Position numbers and translations under genes: made by a program. Source: Palsa-506 sp963836355 (lineage in GTDB: Bacteria; Actinomycetota; Actinomycetes; Streptosporangiales; Streptosporangiaceae). From it: 64,000 nt of DNA. The stretch spans positions 124,001 to 188,000 of the forward strand of contig CAWIJO010000018.1 in the NCBI GenBank assembly GCA_963836355.1, in the 5' to 3' direction. The notes under the pieces are model-generated. The model searched no databases, was not told the origin of the DNA, and saw nothing but the letters and a program-made list of their open reading frames with translations. Of this stretch, positions 49,920-57,608 are shown piece after piece. Within the stretch, counting starts at the first letter, position 1. Every line of letters begins with the position of its first letter.

Positions 49920-50591
49920 ATGAGCGCTCACCTCCCCCTCTCCCGGACCGGCCGGACGACGCTGCACCGCCTGCGGGAGCGCGGTCGGACCGATCGGGCC
50001 GAGCTCTATGCGGTGCTTGACGCCGGGCTGATCTGCCACCTTGGCGTGATCATCGACGGCTCCCCGGTTGTCCTGCCGACCGGCTACGGCAGGGATGGTG
50101 ACACTCTCTACCTGCACGGCTCCTCGGCGAACCGCTCGCTGCTCGCCGCGGACTCCCGCGATGTGTGCGTCACGGTGACCCACCTGGATGGCATGGTGTG
50201 CGCCCGGGCGATCTTCCACCATTCGATGAACTACCGCAGCGCCGTCGTGTTCGGAACCGCGCGGCTGGTCACTGACGACGCTGCCAAGCTGGCCGGCCTC
50301 CGAGCCGTTACCGAGCAACTTGTCCCAGGCCGGTGGGCGGAGGCACGGCCGCCGAATCGCAAGGAACTCGCCGCCACGGCTGTGCTAGCGCTGCCGCTGG
50401 ACGAGGCTTCGGTCAAGATCCGCACCGGCCCTCCCAAGGACGAGCCGGAGGATTACCAGCTGGACTTCTGGGCCGGCGTGGTGCCCGCCGCCCTGCGCTT
50501 CGGGCAGGCCGAGCCGGACGCGGCGCTGCGCGCCGGGCTGGCCGTTCCGGACCATATCAGCGCACTAGCCCGGCGGGGCAGCCGCGGCTAG
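49920..50591 (+). CDS. Pyridoxamine 5'-phosphate oxidase family (FMN split-barrel) protein
   Basis: 223-residue protein of the PNPOx-like/NimA-type FMN-binding split-barrel superfamily. The core includes LDAGLICHLGVIIDGSPVVL, YGRDGDTLYLHGSSANRSLL and MNYRSAVVFGTARLVTD, followed by IRTGPPKDEPEDYQLDFWAG. It is more likely a flavin-dependent reductase than true PdxH, since PdxH signatures are absent. ATG 49920 is 68 bases from the divergent MocR gene, suggesting PLP- or vitamin B6-linked control. Confidence 0.87.
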   Translation: MSAHLPLSRTGRTTLHRLRERGRTDRAELYAVLDAGLICHLGVIIDGSPVVLPTGYGRDGDTLYLHGSSANRSLLAADSRDVCVTVTHLDGMVCARAIFHHSMNYRSAVVFGTARLVTDDAAKLAGLRAVTEQLVPGRWAEARPPNRKELAATAVLALPLDEASVKIRTGPPKDEPEDYQLDFWAGVVPAALRFGQAEPDAALRAGLAVPDHISALARRGSRG

Positions 50592-50644
50592 CACGTTCCT
50601 TCGCTGATTCATCATGCCGGGCTACCGGGGCCTAGGCTGGGCAC

Positions 50645-51412
50645 ATGACTGACCGGCTCGTCTGGATCGACTGCGAAATGACCGGGCTTGATCTCGGGCG
50701 CGATGCCCTCGTCGAGATCGCCTGCCTGGTGACCGACGGCCAGCTCGCCATGCTTGACGACGGCATCAATCTCGTCATCAAGCCGCCCGCCGAGGCACTT
50801 GACCACATGCCGGACATAGTCCGCGAAATGCATACCCATTCCGGCCTGCTGGCCGAGTTGCATGCGGGTATCACCCTGGCCGAGGCCCAAGAGCAGGTAC
50901 TCGCGTACGTGCGCTCACACGTCCCGGAATCGAAGAAGGTGCCGCTCTGCGGCAACTCGATCGCCACCGACCGGTCATTCCTGGCCAGGGACATGCCTGA
51001 GCTGGATGCGTTCCTGCACTACCGGATGGTGGATGTGTCGAGCATCAAGGAACTGGCACGGCGCTGGTATCCGCGGGCGTATTTCGCCAGCCCGCAGAAG
51101 CACGGCGGGCACCGTGCCCTGGCGGACATCAGGGAGAGCATCAAGGAACTCCGGTACTACCGCGAGGCTGTCTTCGTCCGGCCGCCAGGCCCGGATTCGG
51201 CAACTGCGCGGGAGATCGCAACCAGGCACGGCGAGCCCGTCCCGGCAGTCGCCGCCGAGGGCGGGCAGGCAGCAACGGCAGCCAGCTCAGACGGCGCAAT
51301 CGACCCAAGCCACACAGCCAGCCCAGCCGCGACGGCCGGCCCAGGCCAGCCAGCTGAGGCCACACACCCAGCCCAGGCCTCATCGGCCGGCCCAGGCCAG
51401 CCAGCCAGCTGA
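50645..51412 (+). CDS. orn: Oligoribonuclease
   Basis: 3'-5' exoribonuclease of the DEDDh family that degrades 2-5-nt RNA fragments and pGpG to mononucleotides. Catalytic motifs are VWIDCEMTGLDLG (D, E), GNSIATDRSFLARDM (D), YRMVDVSSIKELARRWYP and KHGGHRALADIRESIKEL (H, D). Orn is usually about 180-200 residues; here 255 because of a 60-70-residue Ala/Pro/Gly-rich tail (TAGPGQPAEATHPAQASSAG) of repeat origin. ATG 50645. tRNA-His follows on the same strand. Confidence 0.96.
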   Translation: MTDRLVWIDCEMTGLDLGRDALVEIACLVTDGQLAMLDDGINLVIKPPAEALDHMPDIVREMHTHSGLLAELHAGITLAEAQEQVLAYVRSHVPESKKVPLCGNSIATDRSFLARDMPELDAFLHYRMVDVSSIKELARRWYPRAYFASPQKHGGHRALADIRESIKELRYYREAVFVRPPGPDSATAREIATRHGEPVPAVAAEGGQAATAASSDGAIDPSHTASPAATAGPGQPAEATHPAQASSAGPGQPAS

Positions 51413-51555
51413 GGCCACCCAGCCCAGGCCTGAACGGCCGGCCCTTGCCAGCCAGACACTCCGGGCCGGGCACCGGGAAACGAAACCTGTTCTGCGCGGT
51501 GATGGGCGCCCGGTATGATGCCTGAAGCCGCCAGGCGAAACCGCCTTGCGGCCAT

Positions 51556-51630
51556 GGTGGGCGTAGCTCAGCTGGTTAGAGCGCCAGGTTGTGGTCCTGG
51601 ATGTCGGGGGTTCGAATCCCCTCGCTCACC
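51556..51630 (+). tRNA. tRNA-His (GTG anticodon)
   Basis: Cloverleaf: acceptor GTGGGCG (51557-51563) with CGCTCAC (51623-51629), D-arm GCTCAGCTGGTTAGAGC, anticodon stem CCAGG/CCTGG enclosing TTGTGGT with anticodon GTG, and T-arm GGGGGTTCGAATCCCC. The extra 5' G at 51556 facing discriminator C at 51630 is the G-1 identity element special to tRNA-His. CCA is not encoded. Confidence 0.97.
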
Positions 51631-51639
51631 CCGATGCCG

Positions 51640-52427
51640 TATTCGTGCTTGGTCCGGTCATATGTTGCCACCGGGGTCTGACACTCGTGCTGGAGCGGCG
51701 CCCCCATCTTTGGGTTGGGTCTGACACTCCTCAGTTGCCTGCAGCTTGCCGGGCTGGGCGGCCTGCGCCCTAGACGCCGTCGGCAGACGCCGTCGGCGTG
51801 ATCAGCCTCGCACGGATGGTGCGGCAGCCATCGCGAGACGGACGCCGTCCATGATCACGGATGATCCGGGGGGCGCTGACGCACGAATCTTCCGCGATCA
51901 AGAACCGCTCACTGGTTGTGGTGGCAATGAGCACCGGCAGGAGGCCGGTCGTCATGGCGGCCGAGCCTCCTACCGATTGCCCGCCCGTTGCGGGTCCCCA
52001 GCACATCCATCATCACCGCACTGACCGGCAACTACATCGGCCAGCTGGCGGATGTATGCGATGCCGGCGCCGCCACATGCTGAAAGCCCAGGGACTGCCG
52101 GACTCAGCACAGGCGCGCACCCAGCGCCAACACCTGACCCGCGCTCCTGGCGCCGACCGACCGAGAAGGACTTGATCTGATGACGCAACCTGCTGCGGCC
52201 ATGCGGCTGTAAGCACCGTCGATCGTTGCTGCCATGCTGGCGACGCACTGGCGCTCGGCGGCCCAGAGCGCAGGACGCAGTTCCTTGCCGCCGATCGGGA
52301 TGCACGAATTGCCGATGCTGGCCGCGCCGCCAATGCTGGCCGCGCCGCCAATGCTGGGCGCGCCGCCGATGCTGGGCGGGCGGCCCGGGCCGCCCGCGCA
52401 CACACCGCGCGTGAGGCCAGACTGGCG
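51640..52427. other. Accessory stretch without an intact gene
   Basis: No supportable gene. Visible items: GTCTGACACTC twice (51677 and 51719 areas); a tandem AGACGCCGTCGGC near 51770; bases about 52027-52130 that match in inverted orientation the leader of whiB7; a tiny ORF MTQPAAAMRL after AGAAGGA near 52177; and from 52210 an open plus frame (ERRTQFLAADRDARIADAGR) leading without a start codon into the next gene. It lies just after tRNA-His, a common integration target, and looks eroded. Confidence 0.45.
52314..52380. repeat. 18-bp tandem repeat
   Basis: Nearly four copies of GATGCTGGCCGCGCCGCC or its AATGCTGG variant. In the plus frame continuing into the next gene it encodes repeats of (D/N)AGRAA. 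Confidence 0.9.
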
Positions 52428-52862
52428 ATGCTTATCCGGCAGTTCGAGCGTGACACCGACATGCTCGACGACGCGGTCGCCGATTGGCTGGGGGCTAGCC
52501 GGGCTGAGTTGCGCAGTGGCGATCTGCGGCACAGGGAAATGATGCGCAGCCAGCTGGCACCGGACCAGCCAATGCCACCGGGCTACGACGCTTCCGCGCC
52601 GGGCCAAGACGCTGCCCGGCCGGACCAGGCCGTCATGGTGGCGAGACTGGCCACCTCGGTGACGCTCCCGGCGGACGCATGGAGCCTGCTCCAGGATCTC
52701 TTCGGCGGGCAGGCCATTGCCGACGCAGGCCCGCCGGCTCAGTACTCGGTGGCGGAGACTGCCGCCTTGATCCGGTTCTTCTCCGGCTCCCACGAACGCC
52801 GGATGGAGCGAATCCGGCGCATCCGCGCGATCACGGACGCCGGCCGCCTGGGTACTGCCTAA
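52428..52862 (+). CDS. Hypothetical protein
   Basis: 144 residues from ATG 52428, mostly helical: MLIRQFERDTDMLDDAVADW, MVARLATSVTLPADAWSLLQ, and a basic C-terminal helix HERRMERIRRIRAITDAGRL. Codon use is gene-like. The same frame is open for 70 codons upstream through an 18-bp repeat, without a start codon, so the protein may be truncated at its 5' end. No family recognised; it sits in accessory DNA near whiB7. Confidence 0.55.
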   Translation: MLIRQFERDTDMLDDAVADWLGASRAELRSGDLRHREMMRSQLAPDQPMPPGYDASAPGQDAARPDQAVMVARLATSVTLPADAWSLLQDLFGGQAIADAGPPAQYSVAETAALIRFFSGSHERRMERIRRIRAITDAGRLGTA

Positions 52863-53158
52863 CAGGTCGCTCACCGCGAGCCGGCTCCCGTTCAGTCCGT
52901 GGCGAACCTGTTGAATGTGGCGTTCAACCACACCTGACTGACCCGATGCCACATCCATCACGTTGCCCAGCGGCTGCGGCGGCTGCTGCGGCGGCTGCTG
53001 CGGCGGCTGCTGCTGCGGCGGCGGCGGCGGCTGGGCTGCGGAGCGACGAGATGCAGGTACGGCGAGATGCGCCGTCCCGGCCAAGCCATCGGGGCTGACC
53101 GGGATAGCGCATCATGTGCAGAGGGCTTGGGCATCAGGCGATACCGCGGGATTCGGGG
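52863..53158. other. Intergenic region with CGG/CTG repeat
   Basis: No gene supported. Bases about 52970-53035 are a (CGGCTGCTG)n-type tract that produces a false Gln/Pro-rich minus-strand frame. GTTGAATGTGGCGTTCAAC at 52909-52927 can form a small hairpin. Confidence 0.6.
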
Positions 53159-53563
53159 TCAGGCTGCGCCGCGGGACTCGCGGCTTCTCGCCGCGCCGGG
53201 CGGGCGGCCACGTGGCCGCTTGTAGGCAGTGATTACGCCACGATCGAAGATCTCGCCGCCCCAGACGCCTACGGGCTCGGCGCGCTCGACCGCGCCTGCC
53301 AGGCACTGGACGCGCAGCGGGCACTGCCGGCAGAATTCCTTGGCGAGTTCGAGATCGGCCGGCCGCTCGGAGAACCACAGCGGCGGGTTCTCACTGCACG
53401 GCGGCGGTTCGGTCAGCTCGGCAGCACGCCTTGCCAGCGACACCACAGACGTGGCAAACATCGAGGCAAGACCGTCAACCGCCATCGGACCGTCTGCCGC
53501 CGATGGCTCTTGCCGCAGGCTAGCCGGGCAAGCGGGGTGCGAAGTGATGCCGATCTGCCTCAT
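53159..53563 (-). CDS. whiB7: WhiB7-type transcriptional regulator
   Basis: 134-residue Fe-S regulator. Four cluster cysteines are visible in PPPCSENPPLWF, KEFCRQCPLRVQCLAGA; the WhiB Gly-Trp turn is EPVGVWGGEIF and an AT-hook KRPRGRPP follows, the combination that marks WhiB7, the activator of intrinsic resistance to ribosome-targeting antibiotics. It binds the sigma factor and AT-rich promoter DNA. ATG 53563 has GGGAGG six bases upstream; the frame is open further up. The usual 5' leader regulation may lie in 53564-53720, which separates it from a divergent gene. Confidence 0.88.
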   Translation of the reverse strand: MRQIGITSHPACPASLRQEPSAADGPMAVDGLASMFATSVVSLARRAAELTEPPPCSENPPLWFSERPADLELAKEFCRQCPLRVQCLAGAVERAEPVGVWGGEIFDRGVITAYKRPRGRPPGAARSRESRGAA

Positions 53564-53720
53564 CGGTGCCTCCCTTTCAGACGGCCCGGCGTCGGCCGGG
53601 TTCGCGCTGTCGCTGCTGAGCCGGGGAAGCCCTGCGGCGAGAACATTTCGAGCATGCGATGACAGCGCGGCGCAGACATCCGCCAGTCGGCCGATGTTGG
53701 CGGTGCCCGTGCCCGCGACG

Positions 53721-54317
53721 ATGGGGCAGGTGGAGATTCGCATAGAGCTGGACAGAATCGAGCCGCTAGCCGGCCGGCTCCGGGTCATGCCCTATCCCGA
53801 GTGGGCCACAGCCGAGGAACGTGACGGCGACGCAAGCGCGACAGGCAATACAGACCGCGGCGTCGCAGGCATCGAACACGGCGTCGCAGGCATCGAACAC
53901 GGCGTCGCAGGCATCGAACACGGCGAGCAGCAGCCCGGCCAGATCCGGTTTGCTGGTTGGCTGGGACTGCTGCGAGTCCTGTATGAAGTCGCCGCAGCAG
54001 GCGGCACGGTCCCGCCGCCGGAGACACAGGCAGAGCCACCAGAGACACAGGAGGACCAGAGGCACCAGAGGCACCAGAGGCACCAGAGGCACCAGAGGCA
54101 CCAGAGGCACCAGGGTCGTAGCCGCTCCTGGGGCCCGCCGCAAGCACCCGATCATGGACATGCCGCAGCCGGCCCGCGCATCGAGGGGCATGCGGCGGAG
54201 ATCCAGGCGCTGGCTGAGACACTGGTACTGGCCACTTCGGCCTGGCCGCGATCGCGCCAATTGAGCAAGCCGGGTCCCTGGCATGGCTGGCCGACTCACG
54301 CGGCTAAGCCAGGCTGA
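53721..54317 (+). CDS. Hypothetical protein with repeat inserts
   Basis: 198 residues. The N-terminal MGQVEIRIELDRIEPLAGRL and middle IRFAGWLGLLRVLYEVAAAG look like a conserved small actinobacterial protein in which a beta segment precedes a FxGWLGLLxxLYE helix. Between and after them are a 21-bp repeat encoding GVAGIEH three times and a 9-bp repeat encoding RHQ six times. ATG 53721 is 157 bases from the divergent whiB7 start. No function known; the resemblance to a family is from memory. Confidence 0.6.
   Translation: MGQVEIRIELDRIEPLAGRLRVMPYPEWATAEERDGDASATGNTDRGVAGIEHGVAGIEHGVAGIEHGEQQPGQIRFAGWLGLLRVLYEVAAAGGTVPPPETQAEPPETQEDQRHQRHQRHQRHQRHQRHQGRSRSWGPPQAPDHGHAAAGPRIEGHAAEIQALAETLVLATSAWPRSRQLSKPGPWHGWPTHAAKPG
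53860..53922. repeat. 21-bp tandem repeat, three copies
   Basis: Three identical copies of GCGTCGCAGGCATCGAACAC followed by G, in frame within the hypothetical gene (GVAGIEH). Confidence 0.95.
54061..54112. repeat. 9-bp tandem repeat
   Basis: Nearly six copies of GGCACCAGA, in frame, encoding repeated Arg-His-Gln. Confidence 0.93.
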
Positions 54318-54464
54318 CGGCCAGGTAAGCGCAGCCCCACATAGAGATCAGTCATTTGGCCGATGAATCTGAGAACGCCCGACCGGACGATTAAGACATC
54401 AGGACCGCCGTCGCGGGCGACTGCCCGCCGGCCGGTCGCCAGACCGTATCAGGCGAGGTAAAGC

Positions 54465-54596
54465 ATGGACATCACACCCGGCTCAGTAGCCGACCGCTGG
54501 TGGCAGGCCGTGCGCCGTGGCGCCCGCAGCATCAGGGAGTTCAACGACGAGCAGGTCCGCATGTGGGAGCACATCCACCAGGCTGGCCGGCACTAG
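54465..54596 (+). CDS. Small conserved-looking protein, 43 aa
   Basis: ATG 54465 follows GAGGTAAAGC, a good ribosome site, and encodes 43 residues ending at TAG 54594-54596: MDITPGSVADRWWQAVRRGA, then RSIREFNDEQVRMWEHIHQA. Strong third-position GC and an amphipathic Trp/Arg-rich pattern argue that it is real. The stop overlaps a GTG opening the next small frame. No known function. Confidence 0.65.
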   Translation: MDITPGSVADRWWQAVRRGARSIREFNDEQVRMWEHIHQAGRH

Positions 54597-54706
54597 TGCC
54601 ATCGGCCGGCCCGCTGGCCTGGGTCCGCACACTCGACGGCTACCAGCTGACCGGCTCATTGCTGCCCACGGTAGCCAGCGAAGAAGGCCGCGGCGGCAGC
54701 GCCTGA
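54596..54706 (+). CDS. Small ORF overlapping the previous stop, 36 aa
   Basis: GTG 54596 shares a base with the preceding TAG and encodes 36 residues including SAGPLAWVRTLDGYQLTGSL and LPTVASEEGRGG, ending in the first unit of a 33-bp repeat. Either a translationally coupled second peptide or the C-terminal half of a single 80-residue protein split by a frameshift from the 43-aa ORF; the latter seems slightly more natural because both parts read like one compact protein. Confidence 0.45.
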   Translation: MPSAGPLAWVRTLDGYQLTGSLLPTVASEEGRGGSA

Positions 54707-54790
54707 CCCAAGCCCGATAGCCCGCGTGGCAGCGCCTGACCCAAGCCCGATAGCCCGCGTGGCAGCGCCTGGCCCAAGCCCGCCAGCCCG
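54695..54790. repeat. 33-bp tandem repeat, three copies
   Basis: Copies at 54695, 54728 and 54761 of a unit starting GGCAGCGCCTGACCCAAGCC; the third is diverged. It contains the stop of the upstream small ORF and ends just before the methyltransferase gene. Confidence 0.92.
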
Positions 54791-54812
54791 GCCGACCCAT
54801 TAGGCTCCGCTC

Positions 54813-55655
54813 ATGGCTGACCTGACGGCGCTGGGCGACCGCTGGCGAGCTGACCTGGCTGCATGGGCGATTCCCGGGCACATCACCGCTGCCGCCAGCG
54901 AATCTCCCTGGGTACTTCCGCGCCAGGTCTTCGCCCGCCGGGCCGACCGGCTCGCCAGCAACCCGTCCGGGCTGTCCTATGAGCAAGAGCGGGCAGCGCT
55001 CGATCCCGCGGGAAGCATCCTGGATGTCGGTTCCGGCGCGGGCGCTGCCTGCCTGCCGCTGCTGCCGCAGGCCAACTCGCTGACGGTGGTGGACAGCGAT
55101 CCCGGCATGCTCGAACTGCTTGCGCAGCGTGCCGCCGCGTTCGGCATCGAGGCTCGCCAGGTGCTCGGCAGCTGGCCCGCAGTCGCACCGGAAACGCCGC
55201 CGGCCGACCTGGTCACCTGCCATCACGTGCTGTACAACGTGCCAGCGCCGGTACCGTTCCTGGCCGACCTCAGCTCGCATGCGCGGCGCCGCGTCGTAGT
55301 CGAAATGACTGCGACGCACCCACTTACCACGCTCAATCCGTTTTGGCTGGAATTTCATGGCCTGCAGCGGCCAGTGACACCCACTGCCGCGGATCTGCTG
55401 GAGATCATCGCGGCCATGGGCCTGCGGCCGCAGTCCGGTAGCTGGACCCGGCCGGGCGGGCCGGATTACGCGAGTTTCGCCGAGCTAGTTGACGTCACCA
55501 GGCGGCGGCTTTGCCTGCCGGCGGACCGCGCCGACGAAGTAGGCGCCGCGCTCATTGCGGCCGGGGTCGATCCCAGACAACCTGCTGACCTGGGCTCTTC
55601 CGGCCGGGAGGTGGTCACGATCTGGTGGGATGCCAACTCTCCAGAAACCTGGTGA
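54813..55655 (+). CDS. Class I SAM-dependent methyltransferase
   Basis: 280-residue methyltransferase-fold protein. Motif I is GSILDVGSGAGAACLPLLPQ, followed by LTVVDSDPGMLELLAQRAAA, DLVTCHHVLYNVPAPVPFLA and RRRVVVEMTATHPLTTLNPF. The C-terminal part (DVTRRRLCLPADRADEVGAA) is basic. Substrate unknown; small-molecule or cofactor methylation is possible. ATG 54813 starts MADLTALGDRWRADL, shortly after the 33-bp repeats. Confidence 0.88.
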   Translation: MADLTALGDRWRADLAAWAIPGHITAAASESPWVLPRQVFARRADRLASNPSGLSYEQERAALDPAGSILDVGSGAGAACLPLLPQANSLTVVDSDPGMLELLAQRAAAFGIEARQVLGSWPAVAPETPPADLVTCHHVLYNVPAPVPFLADLSSHARRRVVVEMTATHPLTTLNPFWLEFHGLQRPVTPTAADLLEIIAAMGLRPQSGSWTRPGGPDYASFAELVDVTRRRLCLPADRADEVGAALIAAGVDPRQPADLGSSGREVVTIWWDANSPETW

Positions 55656-55730
55656 AACCGTATTTGGCCGCGCGAGCGTCTTGAATGTGGGGACGATGAG
55701 GGACAGTAAGGCAAGGATGGGGCAGCAGGC

Positions 55731-57017
55731 ATGAGCGATTGGCCAGATGACTGGTTCCGGAAGGGCACCGGCGCGCCCGGCGCGCCGGGCGGCCCGGGTT
55801 CGGCCGATCCGACCGTGGACCTGCCAGCCAGGACCGGCCGGCCGGGCGCGGCCGACGCTGTTCATCGCCGCAGCCAGTACCCGCCTGGCCAGCATCCGCC
55901 TGGCGGGTATCCGCGCGCTGACCGGCCTGCCCCGCTGGGCGCCGCGGGCTCGGCATGGCCGGCTCAGCCGCCACCTCGCAGCGGGCCCCCTGGCGACGGA
56001 CCCCGGCTGCCCGCTCCCGGACCTGGCGGAGCCGGCCGCGGCCGGCGGCTGCTGCGGCCGCGCCGGATCGTGGCGATCATCTGCGCGCTGCTGGCGCTGC
56101 TAATCGTCGTGGTGGCCGGGCTGTACTTCTACCTGAACTCCCAGCTGACCCGGCGGAACGTGCTGGTGGACTATGCGGGCAGGCCTGCCGCGGCAGCTGG
56201 CCAGAACTGGCTGATCACCGGCTCCGACAGCCGCCAGGGGCTGACCGCCAAGCAGGAACGCCAGCTGGCCACCGGGCACGACATCGGCGGCCATCGCTCG
56301 GACACGATCCTGGTACTGCACATGCCCTCGAACGGCGGCCCGGCGGTGCTGATCAGCCTGCCGCGTGACTCCTACGTGCCGATTCCCGGATTCGGCAGCA
56401 ACAAGATCAACGCCGCGTTCTCGTTCGGCGGTGCGAAGCTGCTTGCCAAGACCGTGCAGAACGCTACCGGGCTGCATATCGACCACTACATGCAAATCGG
56501 GTTCGGCGGCTTCGTGCACGTGGTCGACGCCGTCGGCGGCGTGAACTTGTGCATCAAGCAGCCGCTGCGCGACCCGGCGGCCGGGCTCAACCTGAAGCAG
56601 GGCTGCCAGACTCTCGACGGCGCGCAGGCGCTCGGCTACGTCCGCACCAGGCACAATTTCGCCAACCAGGACCTACAGCGCGTCCAAGACCAGCGGCTGT
56701 TCATGAAGGCGCTGCTCAAGAAGCTGACCAGCCTCGGTGTGATACTCAACCCGTTCGCCTCGATCCCAGCCGCGCTTGGCGCGGCTGACACCCTCACCGT
56801 GGACCAGGGTACGAGCCTGTACCAGCTCGTGCGGGTGGCATTTGCCCTCCGCAGCCCGCAGACTACGACTGTGCCGATCGCAACGGGCGAGACGCTGTCC
56901 GTCGGGGATGTGCTCATCTGGGATCACGTCAAGGCCACGCAGCTATTCGACGACCTGAAGGCCGACAAGAGGGTGCCGAAGAGCTTGCTGACGGGCTCGA
57001 AGCAATCGGCAGGCTAG
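55731..57017 (+). CDS. LytR-CpsA-Psr (LCP) family cell-wall glycopolymer transferase
   Basis: 428-residue membrane-anchored enzyme that transfers lipid-linked glycopolymers to peptidoglycan outside the membrane. A Pro/Gly/Arg-rich cytoplasmic tail (to about residue 115) precedes one membrane segment (IVAIICALLALLIVVVAGLY), then the LCP domain: NWLITGSDSRQGLTAKQERQ, HRSDTILVLHMPSNGGPAVL, ISLPRDSYVPIPGFGSNKIN, GGVNLCIKQP and ALGYVRTRHNFANQDLQRVQ, which hold the conserved Arg/Asp residues binding the pyrophosphate. ATG 55731 starts MSDWPDDWFRKG. Confidence 0.93.
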   Translation: MSDWPDDWFRKGTGAPGAPGGPGSADPTVDLPARTGRPGAADAVHRRSQYPPGQHPPGGYPRADRPAPLGAAGSAWPAQPPPRSGPPGDGPRLPAPGPGGAGRGRRLLRPRRIVAIICALLALLIVVVAGLYFYLNSQLTRRNVLVDYAGRPAAAAGQNWLITGSDSRQGLTAKQERQLATGHDIGGHRSDTILVLHMPSNGGPAVLISLPRDSYVPIPGFGSNKINAAFSFGGAKLLAKTVQNATGLHIDHYMQIGFGGFVHVVDAVGGVNLCIKQPLRDPAAGLNLKQGCQTLDGAQALGYVRTRHNFANQDLQRVQDQRLFMKALLKKLTSLGVILNPFASIPAALGAADTLTVDQGTSLYQLVRVAFALRSPQTTTVPIATGETLSVGDVLIWDHVKATQLFDDLKADKRVPKSLLTGSKQSAG

Positions 57018-57159
57018 CCGATCCGGCCGGGCGCCATACGCGCGTCAACCATACGCACAGACGCACGCTATGAGAATGTATGACCAGTGCGTTCGCCTGG
57101 ACCCTATTCGTCACCATGCGCAACCCCGCTGCGGATGGCCGCACAGCCGGAGGTATCCC

Positions 57160-57393
57160 ATGAGGACCGGCGGCATCGCCGGGGCGTCACATCCCGGGGG
57201 ACTGTCCGCACGCGAGTCTCAGATCATGACGCTCATCGCGGCAGGGCACTCCAACGGCGAGATCGCGGCGAGCCTGGTTCTGGCGGAGAAAACCGTGAAG
57301 AACCACGTGAACCGGATCTACTCGAAGCTGGGCGTGGGCTCGCGGTCAGCGGCGATCTCGCAGTGGGGGCCGACTGGCCCGGCGCGCGACTGA
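57160..57393 (+). CDS. Orphan LuxR-type HTH protein
   Basis: 77-residue DNA-binding protein consisting only of a GerE/LuxR helix-turn-helix: LSARESQIMTLIAAGHSNGE, IAASLVLAEKTVKNHVNRIY and SKLGVGSRSAAIS. It has no receiver or ligand domain. ATG 57160 has GGAGG six bases upstream, which rules out the longer frame from 57070. The stop codon lies inside the first copy of a 20-bp minisatellite, so repeat instability could alter the C-terminus. It precedes a two-component system but is probably separate. Confidence 0.82.
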   Translation: MRTGGIAGASHPGGLSARESQIMTLIAAGHSNGEIAASLVLAEKTVKNHVNRIYSKLGVGSRSAAISQWGPTGPARD

Positions 57394-57477
57394 CCGCCCG
57401 GCGCGCGACTGACCGCCCGGCGCGCGACTGACCGCCCGGCGCGCGACTGACCGCCCGGCGCGCCACTGACCGCCCGG
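57378..57477. repeat. 20-bp minisatellite, five copies
   Basis: Five copies of CCCGGCGCGCGACTGACCGC (the last with one change) at 57378, 57398, 57418, 57438 and 57458. The first contains the stop of the LuxR-type gene. Confidence 0.95.
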
Positions 57478-57567
57478 CCTGACCGCGCGGCCCGGCCCGG
57501 CGGGCGAGCGAGTTCGTGACCGGTCGGCCGCATGTGGCTAGCCGGGCTACGCTTTGCCCAGCGCTGT

Positions 57568-57594
57568 TTCAGCGCGCATTCAGGTAGCGTTCAG
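57568..57594 (+). promoter_or_regulatory. TTCAG direct repeats with 11-bp period
   Basis: TTCAG occurs at 57568, 57579 and 57590, exactly one helical turn apart, 15-41 bases upstream of the response-regulator ATG at 57609. OmpR/PhoB-family regulators bind such 11-bp direct repeats, so this is a candidate autoregulatory box for the adjacent gene. Confidence 0.7.
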
Positions 57595-57608
57595 GAATCA
57601 GGCGGAAT

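Noticed and set aside
51556..51630. tRNA-His as a proven attachment site of an integrated element
   Set aside because: I see no integrase gene and no second copy of the tRNA 3' end in the window.
52104..53084. Minus-strand 326-residue Gln/Pro-rich ORF
   Set aside because: It comes from a CGG/CTG repeat and antisense of a plus-strand gene with better codon bias.
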